Positions 7,225 through 19,099 of a stretch of 64,000 nt of DNA are shown piece by piece. The translations under genes were made by a program, and so were the position numbers. Within the stretch, counting starts at the first letter, position 1, and each line of letters opens with the position of its first letter. Under the pieces are notes generated by a model. The model saw only the letters and a program-made list of their open reading frames with translations. It was not told where the DNA came from and did not search any database. The stretch comes from CAVTWH01 sp963794685 (GTDB lineage Bacteria; Actinomycetota; Actinomycetes; Mycobacteriales; Micromonosporaceae). The stretch is from the NCBI GenBank assembly GCA_963794685.1, contig CAWCFK010000011.1, positions 251,880 through 315,879 on the forward strand, read 5' to 3'.

Positions 7225-9852
7225 GTGGCCAACGAGGTGGCGCCGGCAGTGGCGGAGTCCGTGGACCGGGTGGACACGCCCGGATCGGCGACCCCGGGCA
7301 GCGGCCGCGTGAACGAGGCCGCGCCCAGCGCCGACCAGCGACCCTCGGCCGGATCGACCGTGCCCGCCGCGCCTTCCGAGCCGGCTGAGGCCGCCGAATC
7401 CGCCCCGCCGGACGAAGTGGATGAGTCCGCCGCCAGTCAGTCGGGTGGCGGCGACCAGTCGCAGCAAGCGGACGGGCCGCAGCAAGCGGACGGGCCACAG
7501 CCGGCCGGAGCCGGTGAGCATGCCGACACGTTGACCGGCGCCGACGGCAACGCACCGACCGAACCGACGACGACCGCCGGCTCGACCTTCGGCCTGGTCG
7601 GCACGCCGACCGGGCGGCGGGTCCGGGCGCGGCTGGCCCGATTCAACGCGCCCTGGCAGAGCCAGCAGGTCAGCGAGGTGCTGGAGCCGCTGATCGCCAC
7701 CCACCGGGCCACCCACGCCAAGGCCGACGCGCGGCTGCTGCAGCGGGCCTACGAGGTCGCCGCGCACTGGCACGAGGGGCAGTACCGCAAGTCCGGCGAC
7801 CCCTACATAACCCACCCGCTGGCGGTCGCCAACGTGCTGGCCGACCTGGGCATGGACACCACCACGCTGGTCGCCGCGCTGCTGCACGACACCATCGAGG
7901 ACACCGCCTACACCCTCGACGAGATGCGCACCGACTTCGGCGAGGAGGTCACCCTGCTGGTCGACGGGGTGACCAAGCTCGACAAGGTCAAGCTGGGCGA
8001 CGCGGCCAAGGCCGAGACCATCCGCAAGATGGTGGTGGCGATGGCCAAGGACCCCCGGGTACTGGTCATCAAGCTGGCCGACCGGCTGCACAACATGCGT
8101 ACCCTCACCTTCCTGCCGCGCGCCAAGCAGGAGCAGAAGGCGAAGGAGACGCTGGAGATCCTGGCCCCGCTGGCGCACCGGCTGGGTATGAACACGATCA
8201 AGTGGGAGCTGGAGGATCTCTCCTTCGCCACCCTGTTCCCGAAGAAGTTCGAGGAGATCAGCCGGCTGATCAACGAGCACGCGCCGCAGCGGGACGCGCT
8301 GGTGCGGCAGTTGACCGGCAAGGTCGGCACGGACCTGAAGACCTCCAAGATCAAGGCAGTGGTGCAGGGTCGACCCAAGCATCTGTACTCGATCTACCAG
8401 AAGATGATCAGCCGCGGTCGCGAGTTCGGCGAGATCTACGACCTGGTCGGCGTCCGGATCCTGGTCGACACCGTGCGGGACTGCTACGCAGCGCTCGGCG
8501 TGATCCACGCGACCTGGCAGCCGGTCCCCGGCCGGTTCAAGGACTACATCGCGATGCCCAAGTTCAACATGTACCAGTCGCTGCACACCACCGTGATCGG
8601 GCCGAGCGGCAAACCGGTGGAGATGCAGATCCGCAGCACCGCGATGCACCGCACCGCCGAGTACGGCATCGCCGCGCACTGGCGGTACAAGGAGACCAAG
8701 GGCGCGGTGGTCGGCCCGCCGGTCAACATCGACGAGATGACCTGGCTGCGCCAGCTGCTGGACTGGCAGCGGGAGGCCGCCGACCCGAGCGACTTCCTGG
8801 ACGCGCTGCGCTTCGACCTGTCCAGCCAGGAGGTGTACGTCTTCACCCCGAAGGGCGACGTGATCGCCCTGCCCACCGGCTCCACCCCGGTGGACTTCGC
8901 CTACGCGGTGCACACCCAGGTCGGGCACAAGTGCATCGGCGCGCGGGTGAACGGCAAGCTGGTGCCGCTGGAGTCGCCGCTGTCCAACGGCGACGTGATC
9001 GACATCTTCACCTCCAAGTCGGAGACGGCCGCGCCGACCCAGGACTGGCTGGGCTTCGTCAAGAGCCCCCGGGCCCGCACCAAGATCCGGCAGTACTTCA
9101 ACAAGGAGCGCCGGGAAGAGGCCATCGAGGCCGGCAAGGAGCTGCTCACCAAGGCCATGCGCAAGCACGGTCTGCCGTTGCAGCGGCTGCTCACCACCGA
9201 CACCCTGCTCACCATCGCCCGCGAGCTGCACCTGCCCGACGTGGCCTCGCTGTACGCGGCCGTGGGGGAGAGCCAGGTCTCCGCGCAGAGCGTGGTGCAG
9301 CGCCTGGTCGCCAACTACGGCGGCGAGGAGGGCGCGGTCGAGGACATCGCCGAGGCGGCGGTGGCCACCCGGCCGCACCGGGCCCGCACCACCGCGTACG
9401 ACCCGGGTGTGGTGGTCAAGGACGTCGAGGACGTCTGGATCAAGCTGGCCAAGTGCTGCACGCCGGTGCCGCCGGACGCGATCTTCGGCTTCGTCACCCG
9501 TACCGGCGGGGTCAGCGTGCACCGCGACGACTGTGCCAACGCCGACGACCTGCGCCTGCAGTCGGAGCGGATGGTCGAGGTGACCTGGAAGGTCACCGGC
9601 GCGTCGACGTTCCTGGTGGCCATCCAGGTGGAGGCGCTGGACCGGCACAAGCTGCTGGCCGACGTGACCCGGGTGCTCTCCGAGGAGCGGGTGAACATCC
9701 TCTCCGCCACCGTGGCCACCACCCGCGACCGGGTGGCCGTCAGCCGGTTCACCTTCGAGATGGCCGACCCCAAGCACCTGGGGCACCTGCTCAGCGCCGT
9801 CCGCAAGGTCGACGGCGTGTACGACGCGTACCGGGTCACTTCCGGCCTCTGA
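7225..9852 (+). CDS. relA: Bifunctional (p)ppGpp synthetase/hydrolase (RSH)
   Basis: Makes and degrades the stringent-response alarmone (p)ppGpp. 875 aa. An Ala/Pro/Glu/Gln-rich N-terminal extension of roughly 135 residues precedes the catalytic part. The HD hydrolase domain has intact LLHDTIEDT near residue 220. The synthetase domain follows (GRPKHLYSIYQKM near 382, DLVGVRILV near 410). Then come TGS (VYVFTPKGDVIALP, from about 537), the zinc-finger CCTPVPPD near 743 and a C-terminal ACT domain. The intact HD motif argues for a bifunctional enzyme. GTG start with GGTGAGGAG upstream. The 279-bp gap to apt holds TAGCAT and TAGGCT hexamers (7035, 7089) that could be -10 elements. Confidence 0.95.
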   Translation: MANEVAPAVAESVDRVDTPGSATPGSGRVNEAAPSADQRPSAGSTVPAAPSEPAEAAESAPPDEVDESAASQSGGGDQSQQADGPQQADGPQPAGAGEHADTLTGADGNAPTEPTTTAGSTFGLVGTPTGRRVRARLARFNAPWQSQQVSEVLEPLIATHRATHAKADARLLQRAYEVAAHWHEGQYRKSGDPYITHPLAVANVLADLGMDTTTLVAALLHDTIEDTAYTLDEMRTDFGEEVTLLVDGVTKLDKVKLGDAAKAETIRKMVVAMAKDPRVLVIKLADRLHNMRTLTFLPRAKQEQKAKETLEILAPLAHRLGMNTIKWELEDLSFATLFPKKFEEISRLINEHAPQRDALVRQLTGKVGTDLKTSKIKAVVQGRPKHLYSIYQKMISRGREFGEIYDLVGVRILVDTVRDCYAALGVIHATWQPVPGRFKDYIAMPKFNMYQSLHTTVIGPSGKPVEMQIRSTAMHRTAEYGIAAHWRYKETKGAVVGPPVNIDEMTWLRQLLDWQREAADPSDFLDALRFDLSSQEVYVFTPKGDVIALPTGSTPVDFAYAVHTQVGHKCIGARVNGKLVPLESPLSNGDVIDIFTSKSETAAPTQDWLGFVKSPRARTKIRQYFNKERREEAIEAGKELLTKAMRKHGLPLQRLLTTDTLLTIARELHLPDVASLYAAVGESQVSAQSVVQRLVANYGGEEGAVEDIAEAAVATRPHRARTTAYDPGVVVKDVEDVWIKLAKCCTPVPPDAIFGFVTRTGGVSVHRDDCANADDLRLQSERMVEVTWKVTGASTFLVAIQVEALDRHKLLADVTRVLSEERVNILSATVATTRDRVAVSRFTFEMADPKHLGHLLSAVRKVDGVYDAYRVTSGL

Positions 9853-9907
9853 GCCGCCGACCGCGGGCGCCCTCACGGGATTCCACCGGCGGTTACCCCG
9901 AACAGCG

Positions 9908-9941
9908 ACGAGCCCCGCCCGGATCACCGGACGGGGCTCGT
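9908..9941. terminator. Bidirectional terminator between relA and the PPIase genes
   Basis: A ten-pair stem, ACGAGCCCCG (9908-9917) with CGGGGCTCGT (9932-9941), extends past one mismatch through four more pairs to an ATCA loop. It lies between the relA stop and the convergent minus-strand PPIase stop, so it can serve both. Confidence 0.85.
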
Positions 9942-9970
9942 GTCGCGCTGGGCCGCGGGGCGGCCCGGGA

Positions 9971-10931
9971 TCAGCTCGCGGTGGGCGCCGGGGTGGCGCT
10001 GCCGGAGCTGGCCGAGGGGAGCGGGGACGGGGCCGGCGGCGCCGTCACCGTCAGGGTGGTGATGGTCAGCGGCAGCTTCGGCTTGCCCTCCACCGAGCCG
10101 TCGGCAGACGGCGCGCTGCCGGCCGCCACGCCGCCGTCGCCGATCTTCTGCGCCACGTCCAGGCCGGCGGTGATGTGGCCGACCACGGTGTAGTTGGCCG
10201 GCAGCACCGAGGTGGCGGTGCCGCTGCCGTCGTCCGCGCCGTCCGCCGCGTCCTTGAGGACGATGAAGAACTGGCTGCCGTTGGTGTTCTCGGCGCTGCT
10301 GTTGGCGATGGCGATGTCGCCGGCGACGTAGGTCGGGCGCTTGCCGGTCGGCAGGTTCTCGGTGCCGTAGAGGTAGCTCGGGCCGCCGTCGCCCGGTGGT
10401 GCTCGGGTTACCGCACTGCAGGATGGAGAACGGCGCGGTCACCAGCCGGTGGCAGGCGGTGTTGTTGTAGAAGTTCTTGCCGGCCAGGAACGCCAGGCTG
10501 GCCGACGCGCACGGAGCGTTGGCGACGTCCAGGGCGGCGGTGATCGTGCCGGCGTTCGTGGTGATCGTCATGGTCGAGTCGCCGCTGCCCGGTACCCGCT
10601 CGGGCGGCGTGCCGGTCTTGACCAGAGCCGGGTTGGCCGGCGGGGCCGGGGAGGCGCTCGGGTCCGGGTTCGGCAGCCAGTTGCAGGTCGCCGCGCCGTC
10701 GGCGGCCGCCGACGCGGTGGGCGAGGCCGCAGCGTTGGGCTTCTTGTCGTCCCCGCTGGTCGCGACCACGATGATCACGATGATCAGGATCAGGGCGACC
10801 GCGCCGGCAACCGCGCCGCCGATGACGGTGCCCTTCTTGCGGCGCTGCTGGGCCTGGGCGGCCCGCTCGGCCATCTCCCGCTCCAGCCGGGCACGCGCTG
10901 CCGCGCGCTGGCGGTCCTTCGTCGGAGTCAT
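9971..10931 (-). CDS. Membrane-anchored cyclophilin-type peptidyl-prolyl isomerase (frameshifted)
   Basis: Cyclophilin-like PPIase tethered to the membrane. A charged cytoplasmic N-terminus (Arg/Glu/Gln-rich) precedes one TM at about residues 35-58 (GGAVAGAVALILIIVIIVVA). The extracytoplasmic domain has TITTNAGTITAALD, FYNNTACHR, NTNGSQFFIV and YTVVGHITAGLDV, the cyclophilin pattern. One extra base near 10398-10400 breaks the frame just after LQCGNPS; correcting it gives about 319 aa. Start at the ATG complementary to 10929-10931, preceded by GAAGAAGG. The C-terminus is a Pro/Ser/Ala tail. Tandem with the next gene. The family's exact substrate is unknown. Confidence 0.85.
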
Positions 10932-10992
10932 GCTGGTCAAACCTTCTTCGGATGTCGGGGAGTTGCGGGAGCCGGGACGGGGTGGGCGGTGC

Positions 10993-11967
10993 CTAGCTGG
11001 AGCTGCTCGGGTTGGCCGAGGCGGTGCTGCCGGCCGAGGGGGAGCCGGTGGTCGACGCCGACGGCGCGGCCGAGTCGCTCGGCGGCGTGCCGTACGGGGC
11101 GACGGACATGGCCTGGATGGTGAGCGCGGTGTTCGGAGCACCGTCGGTGGCGCTGACCCCACCCGCGGCCACACCGCCCGCGGCGATCTTGTCGATCACC
11201 TCCATGCCGGCGGTCACCGTGCCCAGCACCGTGTAACTGGCCGGCATCGGGCTGTCCCGGTACACGATGAAGAACTGGCTGCCGTTGGTGTTCGGCCCGT
11301 TGGTCTGCTTCATCACCACCGTGCCGCGCGGGTAGGTGTAGAGCGGCTCGGTGCTCGACGGGCTGGGCGTGGCGGTCGCGCTGGCCGTGGCCGCCGGTGT
11401 CGCCGTCGCGCTCGGGTCGGTGCCGGCGGTCGCCGACGGGGTGACGTTCGGCGTCGGGATGTTCTCGTCGATCGAGGTGTACCCCGGTCCGCCGCTGCCG
11501 TCGCCGGTCGGGTCGCCGCACTGCAGCAGGAAGGTGCCGGCCGTGGTCAGCCGGGTGCACTTGGTGTTGGTGTAGAAGCCGTGTGCGGACAGGTACGCCA
11601 CGCTGGCCGCGGTGCACGGGGTCTTCGCCAGGTCGATGTTGGCGGTGATGCTGCCGGCGTCGGTGGCGATGGTCAGCACATCGGTGCCGGACTTCTCAAT
11701 GCCCGAGGTCGGCGGCTTCTCGATGCCCTCCTTGGCGGAGGTGCCGTTCGGCGTCCACAGGCAGTCGTCGGCGGCCGGAACCTTCTTGTCCGAGGAGAAC
11801 ACCCCGCCGAAGTACAGGCCGCCGAAGACGAGGACGAGGACCGCGAGCGCGACGGCGGCGCCGGCCTGCAACTGGCGGCGGCGCCTGGCCCTGGCCGCCC
11901 GCTTGGCGAGTTGCCGTTCCATCTTGGCGCGCGCCAGCTTGCGCTGCCTGGTCTTGCTGGAAGCCAC
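10993..11967 (-). CDS. Membrane-anchored cyclophilin-type peptidyl-prolyl isomerase
   Basis: Second, intact paralogue of the downstream PPIase. 324 aa. It has a basic cytoplasmic N-terminus (residues 1-33, many Arg/Lys), one TM at about 34-56, then a cyclophilin domain (TIATDAGSITANIDL, FYTNTKCTRL, NGSQFFIVYRD, YTVLGTVTAGMEV). A Ser/Thr/Ala/Pro insert of about 40 residues (around 178-215) interrupts the domain, and the tail is Ser-rich. The first gene of the two-gene minus-strand unit. The order relA, PPIase, MBL hydrolase, hisS is conserved in actinobacteria. Confidence 0.9.
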   Translation of the reverse strand: MASSKTRQRKLARAKMERQLAKRAARARRRRQLQAGAAVALAVLVLVFGGLYFGGVFSSDKKVPAADDCLWTPNGTSAKEGIEKPPTSGIEKSGTDVLTIATDAGSITANIDLAKTPCTAASVAYLSAHGFYTNTKCTRLTTAGTFLLQCGDPTGDGSGGPGYTSIDENIPTPNVTPSATAGTDPSATATPAATASATATPSPSSTEPLYTYPRGTVVMKQTNGPNTNGSQFFIVYRDSPMPASYTVLGTVTAGMEVIDKIAAGGVAAGGVSATDGAPNTALTIQAMSVAPYGTPPSDSAAPSASTTGSPSAGSTASANPSSSS

Positions 11968-12268
11968 GGAGTGCTCCCCTTCTCGCGGTCACCGGGGTGT
12001 GGGCGGATGTATGTACTTTGCGTCGGACGTCACCTGTGTGCCTAAACGCCCGGGGGCGCGCGGGCACGCCCGCCAGAGTGTACGGGTAGCCCGACCGGCC
12101 GGGTCGCAGGGCGGCCGGTTGAGCCTGGCCGATCCTGGTCGGGGTGGGCGGCAACCACTGTGCCCGAGAAAACTGGTTTCAGCCAGCCCGGTACGCTCAG
12201 TTCCGAGCGACTTGTTATCCACGGTCGCTATTGATGGGTGTTGGTGTGGCCGATGGGGAGGGTGTGGC
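11968..12268. other. Divergent intergenic region (PPIases / MBL hydrolase)
   Basis: About 300 bp without a gene. It must hold promoters in both directions. It is locally AT-richer around 12008-12020 and 12212-12235, but I see no convincing -35/-10 pair and no hairpin or repeat I can name. Confidence 0.5.
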
Positions 12269-12981
12269 GTGCTCGTCGAGAGCTTTCCCGCAGCCGCGTT
12301 CGGCACGAACTGTTACCTGGTGGCGACCGGGCCCGGGGAGCAGTGCGTGGTCATCGACCCGGGCATCGGGGTGCTCGACCAGCTCGACGAGGTACTCGCC
12401 CGGCACCGGCTAGCCCGGCCGCCGTGGTCCTCACCCACGGGCACCTCGACCACACGTTCTCCGTCGCCCCGGTGTGCGGGGCGCGCGGGATCACCGCCTA
12501 CATCCACCCGGCCGACGCCGAGCTGCTGGCCAATCCCGAGCGGGCGCTGTCCCGGGAGATGACCGCGCTGTTCGGCGGCAGGTTGACGATGACCGCGCCG
12601 GACGACGTCGCGCCGCTGGTCGACGGCGGCACGCTGAGCATCGCCGGGATCGAGCTGACCGTCGACCACGCGCCCGGCCATACCGGCGGGTCGGTGCTGC
12701 TACGGGCGGCGAGCCCGGACGCCCCGCTGTGCTTCGCGGGGGACGTGCTGTTCGCCGGCTCTATCGGGCGCACCGACCTGCCGGGCGGCGACGGCGCGGC
12801 GATGCTGGCGAGCCTGCGGGACAAGATCCTGCCGCTGCCTGACGAGACCGTCGTACTGCCCGGCCACGGCCCGTCCACGACCATCGGCCGCGAGCGCGCG
12901 AGCAACCCGTACCTGCGAGATCTGCCCCCACCCGGGGCGGACCCGGCAGCTCGCACGGCGGCCCCCACCCGAGGCTGGTAG
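12269..12981 (+). CDS. MBL-fold metallo-hydrolase, glyoxalase II-like (frameshifted)
   Basis: Binuclear metal hydrolase of the metallo-beta-lactamase fold. The metal motif THGHLDHT is present, followed by DHAPGHTGGSV, CFAGDVLFAGSIGRTDLPGG and VLPGHGPSTTIGRE, as in glyoxalase II-like proteins next to hisS. N-terminus from the GTG at 12269: MLVESFPAAAFGTNCYLV. A single-base deletion near 12417-12422 moves the frame just before the metal motif. The corrected product is about 237 aa. Lies 8 bp before hisS. The substrate is not predictable beyond a thioester or phosphoester guess. Confidence 0.85.
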
Positions 12982-12989
12982 ACACCGAC

Positions 12990-14331
12990 ATGGCACGACC
13001 CACACCGATCTCCGGCTTCCCGGAGTGGCTGCCCGCCCAGCGGATGGTCGAGCAGCAGCTCACCGACCGCATCCGGGCCACCTTCGAGCTCTACGGCTTC
13101 GCCCCGCTGGCCACCCGCGCGGTGGAGCCACTGGACCAGCTGCTGCGCAAGGGGGAGACCTCCAAGGAGGTGTACCTGCTGCGCCGGCTGCAGGCCGACC
13201 CCGAGTCCGGCAGCGACGACGCACTCGGCCTGCACTTCGACCTGACCGTTCCGTTCGCCCGGTACGTCCTGGAGAACGCCGGCAAGCTGGCCTTCCCGTT
13301 CCGCCGGCTACCAGATCCAGCCGGTGTGGCGCGGCGAGCGCCCGCAGGAGGGCCGGTACCGGGAGTTCGTCCAGGCCGACATCGACATCGTGGACCGGGA
13401 CACGCTGCCGTTCCACTACGAGGTCGAGATCCCACTGGTGATCATCGACGCGCTCGGCGGGCTGCCGATCCCGCCGATCCGCATCCAGGTCAACAACCGC
13501 AAGCTGTGCGAGGGCTTCTACCGGGGGCTCGGGCTGACCGACCCGGACGCCGCGCTGCGCGCCGTGGACAAGCTCGACAAGATCGGCCCGGGCCGGGTGG
13601 CGACCCTGCTCGCTGAGACGGCCGGAGCCAGCGACGCGCAGGCCAAGGCGTGCCTGGCACTGGCCGGGATCAGCGCCGAGGACACCTCGTTCGTCGACGC
13701 CGTCCAGGCGCTGGGGGTCAAGGACCCGCTGCTCGACGAGGGCCTGTCGGAGCTGGCCCGGGTGGTGGAGGCGGCCCGCGAGCACGCTCCCGGCAAGCTG
13801 ATCGCGGACCTGAAGATCGCCCGCGGCCTGGACTACTACACCGGCACCGTCTACGAGACGTCGCTGCTCGGGTACGAACGGTTCGGCTCGGTCTGCTCCG
13901 GCGGCCGTTACGACAACCTGGCCACCTCGGGTACCGAGAGCTACCCCGGGGTGGGTATCTCCATCGGGCTGACCCGCATCCTCGGGCTGCTCTTCGGCGC
14001 CGGGGCACTCGGCGCGTCCCGCTCCGTACCCACGTGTGTCCTGGTGGCCCTGCCCGACGAGGAGTCCCGCCCGGCCTGCGACCGGATCGCCGCCGCACTG
14101 CGCACCCGGGGCATCGCCACCGAGGTGGCCCCGGCCCCCGCGAAGTTCGGCAAGCAGATCCGCTTCGCCGAACGCCGCGGCATCCCCTACGTCTGGTTCC
14201 CCGGCCTCGCCGGCGGCGAGCCCACCGGCCCCGACCAGGTCAAGGACATCCGCTCCGGCGACCAGGCGGAAGCCACCCCCACCGCCTGGACCCCACCCCC
14301 GGCGGACCTCGCGCCCACCATCGTCAGCTGA
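12990..14331 (+). CDS. hisS: Histidyl-tRNA synthetase (frameshifted)
   Basis: Class II synthetase charging tRNA-His. Recognisable parts are ISGFPEWLPAQRM at the start, LHFDLTVPFARYV, YQIQPVWRGERPQEGRYREF (motif 2, broken by the indel), the HisRS signature GLDYYTGTVYET and GGRYDNL (motif 3 region GVGISIGLTRI), then the anticodon-binding domain. One inserted C near 13308-13312 (CGGCTAC for CGGTAC) shifts the frame inside motif 2. Corrected length is about 446 aa. HisRS is essential, so this is almost certainly a sequence error. Confidence 0.92.
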
Positions 14332-14334
14332 CGC

Positions 14335-14390
14335 GATCTTGGGGTTGTGGCTGCCTCAGGGCATGACGAGACAGCCACAACCCCAAGATC
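14335..14390. repeat. Perfect 19-bp inverted repeat between hisS and aspS
   Basis: GATCTTGGGGTTGTGGCTG (14335-14353) is matched by its exact reverse complement at 14372-14390, with an 18-nt spacer. It starts 4 bp after the hisS stop. It could terminate hisS, but there is no T-tract and the stem is not especially GC-rich. Both outer ends read GATC, like the palindrome at 54446-54506. Confidence 0.85.
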
Positions 14391-14469
14391 ACCCGGCCGG
14401 CCGCCCCGGCAGGGGGTGGGTGGGAGCGGCTCTGGAAGAATTGCCCGGACGTCGAGTGAGGGAGTACCG

Positions 14470-16287
<1,818 letters not shown>

Positions 16288-16302
16288 GTGGTAGCCACCG
16301 CC

Positions 16303-16331
16303 GGCCCGCGACGATCCGTTCGTCGCGGGCC
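16303..16331 (+). terminator. Intrinsic terminator after aspS
   Basis: A perfect 12-bp stem, GGCCCGCGACGA (16303-16314) with TCGTCGCGGGCC (16320-16331), and a 5-nt loop TCCGT. It starts 15 bp after the aspS stop codon. Confidence 0.88.
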
Positions 16332-16503
16332 GTTCGCGTCCTCCGGGTGGGTAGCCAAGATCCACCGTTCGGTCAGGTCTCGACCACAGTGTCAGCGTGT
16401 TGATTGACGGATTGCGCTTCACGGCTCACCGTGTGAGCGCACCGTCGACTGTCCGTAGTGGACGGTGATCGACTTCGAACTGTCCCATGGGGAGGGCCGC
16501 GCC

Positions 16504-17203
16504 ATGACCAAGGCGCACGACCAGCGACTGACCCTGCACATCCTCACCCACGTACCCGAGCACGAGCCGCGTGAGGACGACCCGCACTACCACCTGTTCA
16601 CCCAGGTCAAGGCCCGGATGAAGCGCCAGGGCCTGTGGAAGTGCGTGATCAACGACGACTACTGCGACGGCAACGTCGAGCTGCACCACTCGCATGTGGA
16701 GTTCTCGCAGGTCAACAGCGTCGACATCGACCGGGTGAACACGCAGCTCGGGCTGGACCTGGACGACGATGCCGAGTTCCAGGAGTGGATCGAGTCGCCG
16801 GGCAACCTGGAGCCGCTCTGCGTGGTGCACCACCGTACCCACTTCGGCGTGCACGTCATCCCCGGCCCGCTGTGGGAGCCGCTGCGCTACCGCCGCAAGG
16901 GGGCCAAGCCGTCGGCCGAGTTCCTGACCGCCGACGAGGCGATGGCCGACCCGGAGAACACCGTGGTCGAGAAGGTCGTGAAGACCACCACCACCCGGCG
17001 TCGGCCGACCGCCGACGGCGTGGAGGCGGACACCAAGACCGACGTGAAGAAGGCGGTCAAGGTGGTCGCTCCCGGATCACCACACCGTGGAGGCGAAGGT
17101 GGAGCACCGCACGGCGGTGGAGCACAAGGAGGCGGCCGTGCCGCATCCGCGTGCGCCGCGGAAGGAGAAGAAGGGTTTCTTCGGCCGGCTGTTCGGCGGC
17201 TGA
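16504..17203 (+). CDS. HNH-endonuclease-like protein (frameshifted near the C-terminus)
   Basis: Conserved actinobacterial protein with a Cys/His pattern resembling an HNH nuclease: CVINDDYCDGNVELHHSHVE, then NLEPLCVVHHRTHFGVH. This is consistent with a metal-bound HNH fold, but activity is not proven. Start taken at the ATG 16504 with GGGGAGGG upstream. One extra C at about 17070-17073 shifts the frame. Correction gives VVAPDHHTVEAKVEHRT, then a Lys-rich tail ending KEKKGFFGRLFGG at the TGA of 17201-17203, total about 232 aa. The 172-bp upstream region contains small palindromes (16424-16438) but no clear promoter. Confidence 0.7.
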
Positions 17204-17224
17204 CCTGCGGTCGTTTCGCCGGGC

Positions 17225-17269
17225 GGGGTACGGGGTATCGAGGCTGCGACCCGATCACCCCCGTACCCC
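17225..17269 (+). promoter_or_regulatory. Hairpin just upstream of the small membrane protein RBS
   Basis: GGGGTACGGGG (17225-17235) pairs perfectly with CCCCGTACCCC (17259-17269) across 23 nt. The 3' arm ends 2 nt before the GGAGG ribosome site (17272-17276) of the next gene. It could be a terminator of the preceding gene or a translational control hairpin; the sequence alone does not decide. Confidence 0.5.
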
Positions 17270-17281
17270 TCGGAGGCACCC

Positions 17282-17467
17282 ATGTTGGCGATCGTTGCAG
17301 CCATACTCTTCGGTCTCGCTCTGATTTTCGAGTTGGCCGGTGAGCACGTCGGCAAGATCGACGCGACCGTGCTGAACACCGCCGGATTCCTTTTCGTGGC
17401 GCTGCACCTCGCCGGCGCGCTGGGCTGGGGCCGCTCCTACCGTGGCCGCCGCCCCGGTCGCGGCTGA
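17282..17467 (+). CDS. Small two-helix membrane protein, unknown function
   Basis: 61 aa. Two hydrophobic segments are visible: residues 1-19 (MLAIVAAILFGLALIFELA) and about 29-50 (VLNTAGFLFVALHLAGALGW), with a basic tail (RSYRGRRPGRG) that would face the cytoplasm. The ATG has a good GGAGG 5 nt upstream. I recognise no family. It follows the HNH-like gene and is about 200 bp from rarA. Confidence 0.7.
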   Translation: MLAIVAAILFGLALIFELAGEHVGKIDATVLNTAGFLFVALHLAGALGWGRSYRGRRPGRG

Positions 17468-17653
17468 CCCACCTGCTCCGACGCGCAGGCCCCGCCCGCT
17501 GTCCGCGGCGCGGGGCCGGCGCGTGTCCGGCCGACGGCGCGCTGTGGCCCATGGCGCGCGGTCCGGCCAACGCCGCGCTGCGGCCGACGGCATCCGGCCG
17601 GCCGTAGTTACCGGCGCCGGCTGCGGCCCGGTCGCCGGTGGGTGGCGGGCCGG

Positions 17654-17659
17654 TAGTCT
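17654..17659 (+). promoter_or_regulatory. -10 element giving a leaderless rarA mRNA
   Basis: TAGTCT ends 8 nt before the ATG of rarA, so transcription would begin at or within a base or two of the start codon. No Shine-Dalgarno sequence precedes the ATG, which fits leaderless translation. Confidence 0.5.
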
Positions 17660-17667
17660 TTGCGGCG

Positions 17668-19099
17668 ATGGACTCCGACGCCCTGTTCCCACTCGACCCA
17701 CCCGCCCCGGCGCACTCCGCCGACGCCCCGGCCCAGGCCCGTACCGACTTCGTGACGGCCGGGCCGGATGCGCCGCTGGCCGTCCGGATGCGCCCGGCGA
17801 CCCTGGACGAACTGGTCGGGCAGGAGCACCTGCTCGCCCCGGGCGCGCCGCTGCGGCAACTGGTCGACGGCGGCGACGATGGTCTCGATCATCCTGTGGG
17901 GGCCGCCGGGCACCGGCAAGACCACCATCGCGCACCTGGTCGCGGCCGCCGCCGACCGGCGTTTCGTCGCGATGTCGGCGCTGTCGGCCGGGGTGAAGGA
18001 CGTCCGCGCGGTGATCGACACCGCCCGCCGGGCGCGCCGCTCCGGAGCGCCACCCACCGTGCTGTTCATCGACGAGGTGCACCGGTTCTCCAAGACCCAG
18101 CAGGACTCGCTGCTCGCCGCCGTCGAGGACCGGACGGTCACGCTGCTCGCCGCCACCACGGAGAACCCGTACTTCTCGGTCATCTCGCCGCTGCTCTCCC
18201 GGTGCGTGCTGCTCACCCTCAAGCCGCTGGACGACGACGGCCGTGCGCGACCTGGTCCGCCGCGCGGTGACCGACAAGCGCGGCCTGGCCGGCGCGGTCA
18301 CGCTCGACGAGGTCGCCGAGGACCACCTGGTCCGGCTGGCCGGCGGGGACGTCCGCAAGGCGCTCACCGCGCTGGAGGCGGCCGCCGGCGCCGCCGCGGC
18401 GGCCGGGCGAGCCGAGATCGACCTGGCCACCGCCGAGCGGGCGGTGGACGTGGCGGCGCTGCGCTACGACCGGGACGGCGACGGCCACTACGACGTGACC
18501 AGCGCGTTCATCAAGAGCCTGCGCGGCTCGGACGTGGACGCCGCGCTGCACTACCTGGCCCGGATGCTGGTGGCCGGCGAGGACGCCCGGTTCATCGCCC
18601 GCCGGCTGGTCATCTTCGCCAGCGAGGACGTCGGCATGGCCGACCCGATCGCGCTGCTCACGGCCACCGCGGCCGCCCAGGCCGTGCAGTTGATCGGGCT
18701 GCCCGAGGCGCAGCTCAACCTGGCCCACGCGGTGGTGCACCTGGCCACCGCACCCAAGTCCAACGCGGTCACCATCGCCCTCGGCGAGGCCATGGCCGAC
18801 GTGCGGGCCGGGCGCGCCGGGCTGGTACCGCGCGCACCTGCGCGACGCACACTACGCGGGCGCCACGAGGACTCGGCCACGGCGCCGGGTACTCCTACCC
18901 GCACGACGATCCGCGCGGCGTGCTGACCCAGCAGTACCCACCGGACGAGGTGGTCGGCCGCGACTACTACCGTCCGACCGGGCACGGCGCGGAGCGGGCG
19001 GTGGCCGACCGGCTGCCCCGGCTGCGCCGGATCGTCCGGGGCGCCCCGGCCGCCGACGGGGGCCCCGGCCAGCCCGCGAACCAGGAGGAAGACCAGTGA
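17668..19099 (+). CDS. rarA: Replication-associated recombination protein A (RarA/MgsA), four frameshifts
   Basis: AAA+ ATPase acting at stalled replication forks, related to clamp loaders. It reads MRPATLDELVGQEHLLAPG, Walker A WGPPGTGKTTIAHL, Walker B LFIDEVHRFSK, sensor 1 LLAATTENPYFSV, RHLVIFASEDVGMADP-like text (IARRLVIFASEDVG), and the RarA C-terminal DDPRGVLTQQYPPDEV. Four single-base insertions (about 17878, 18233, 18832, 18871) split it across three frames. The corrected length is about 475 aa, normal for the family. The stop overlaps the GTG of the next gene. Confidence 0.9.

Noticed and set aside
7105..9927. A 940-codon open frame on the minus strand opposite relA
   Set aside because: High GC keeps antisense frames open. 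The plus strand encodes a clear, motif-complete RSH enzyme, and the antisense product is low-complexity without domains.
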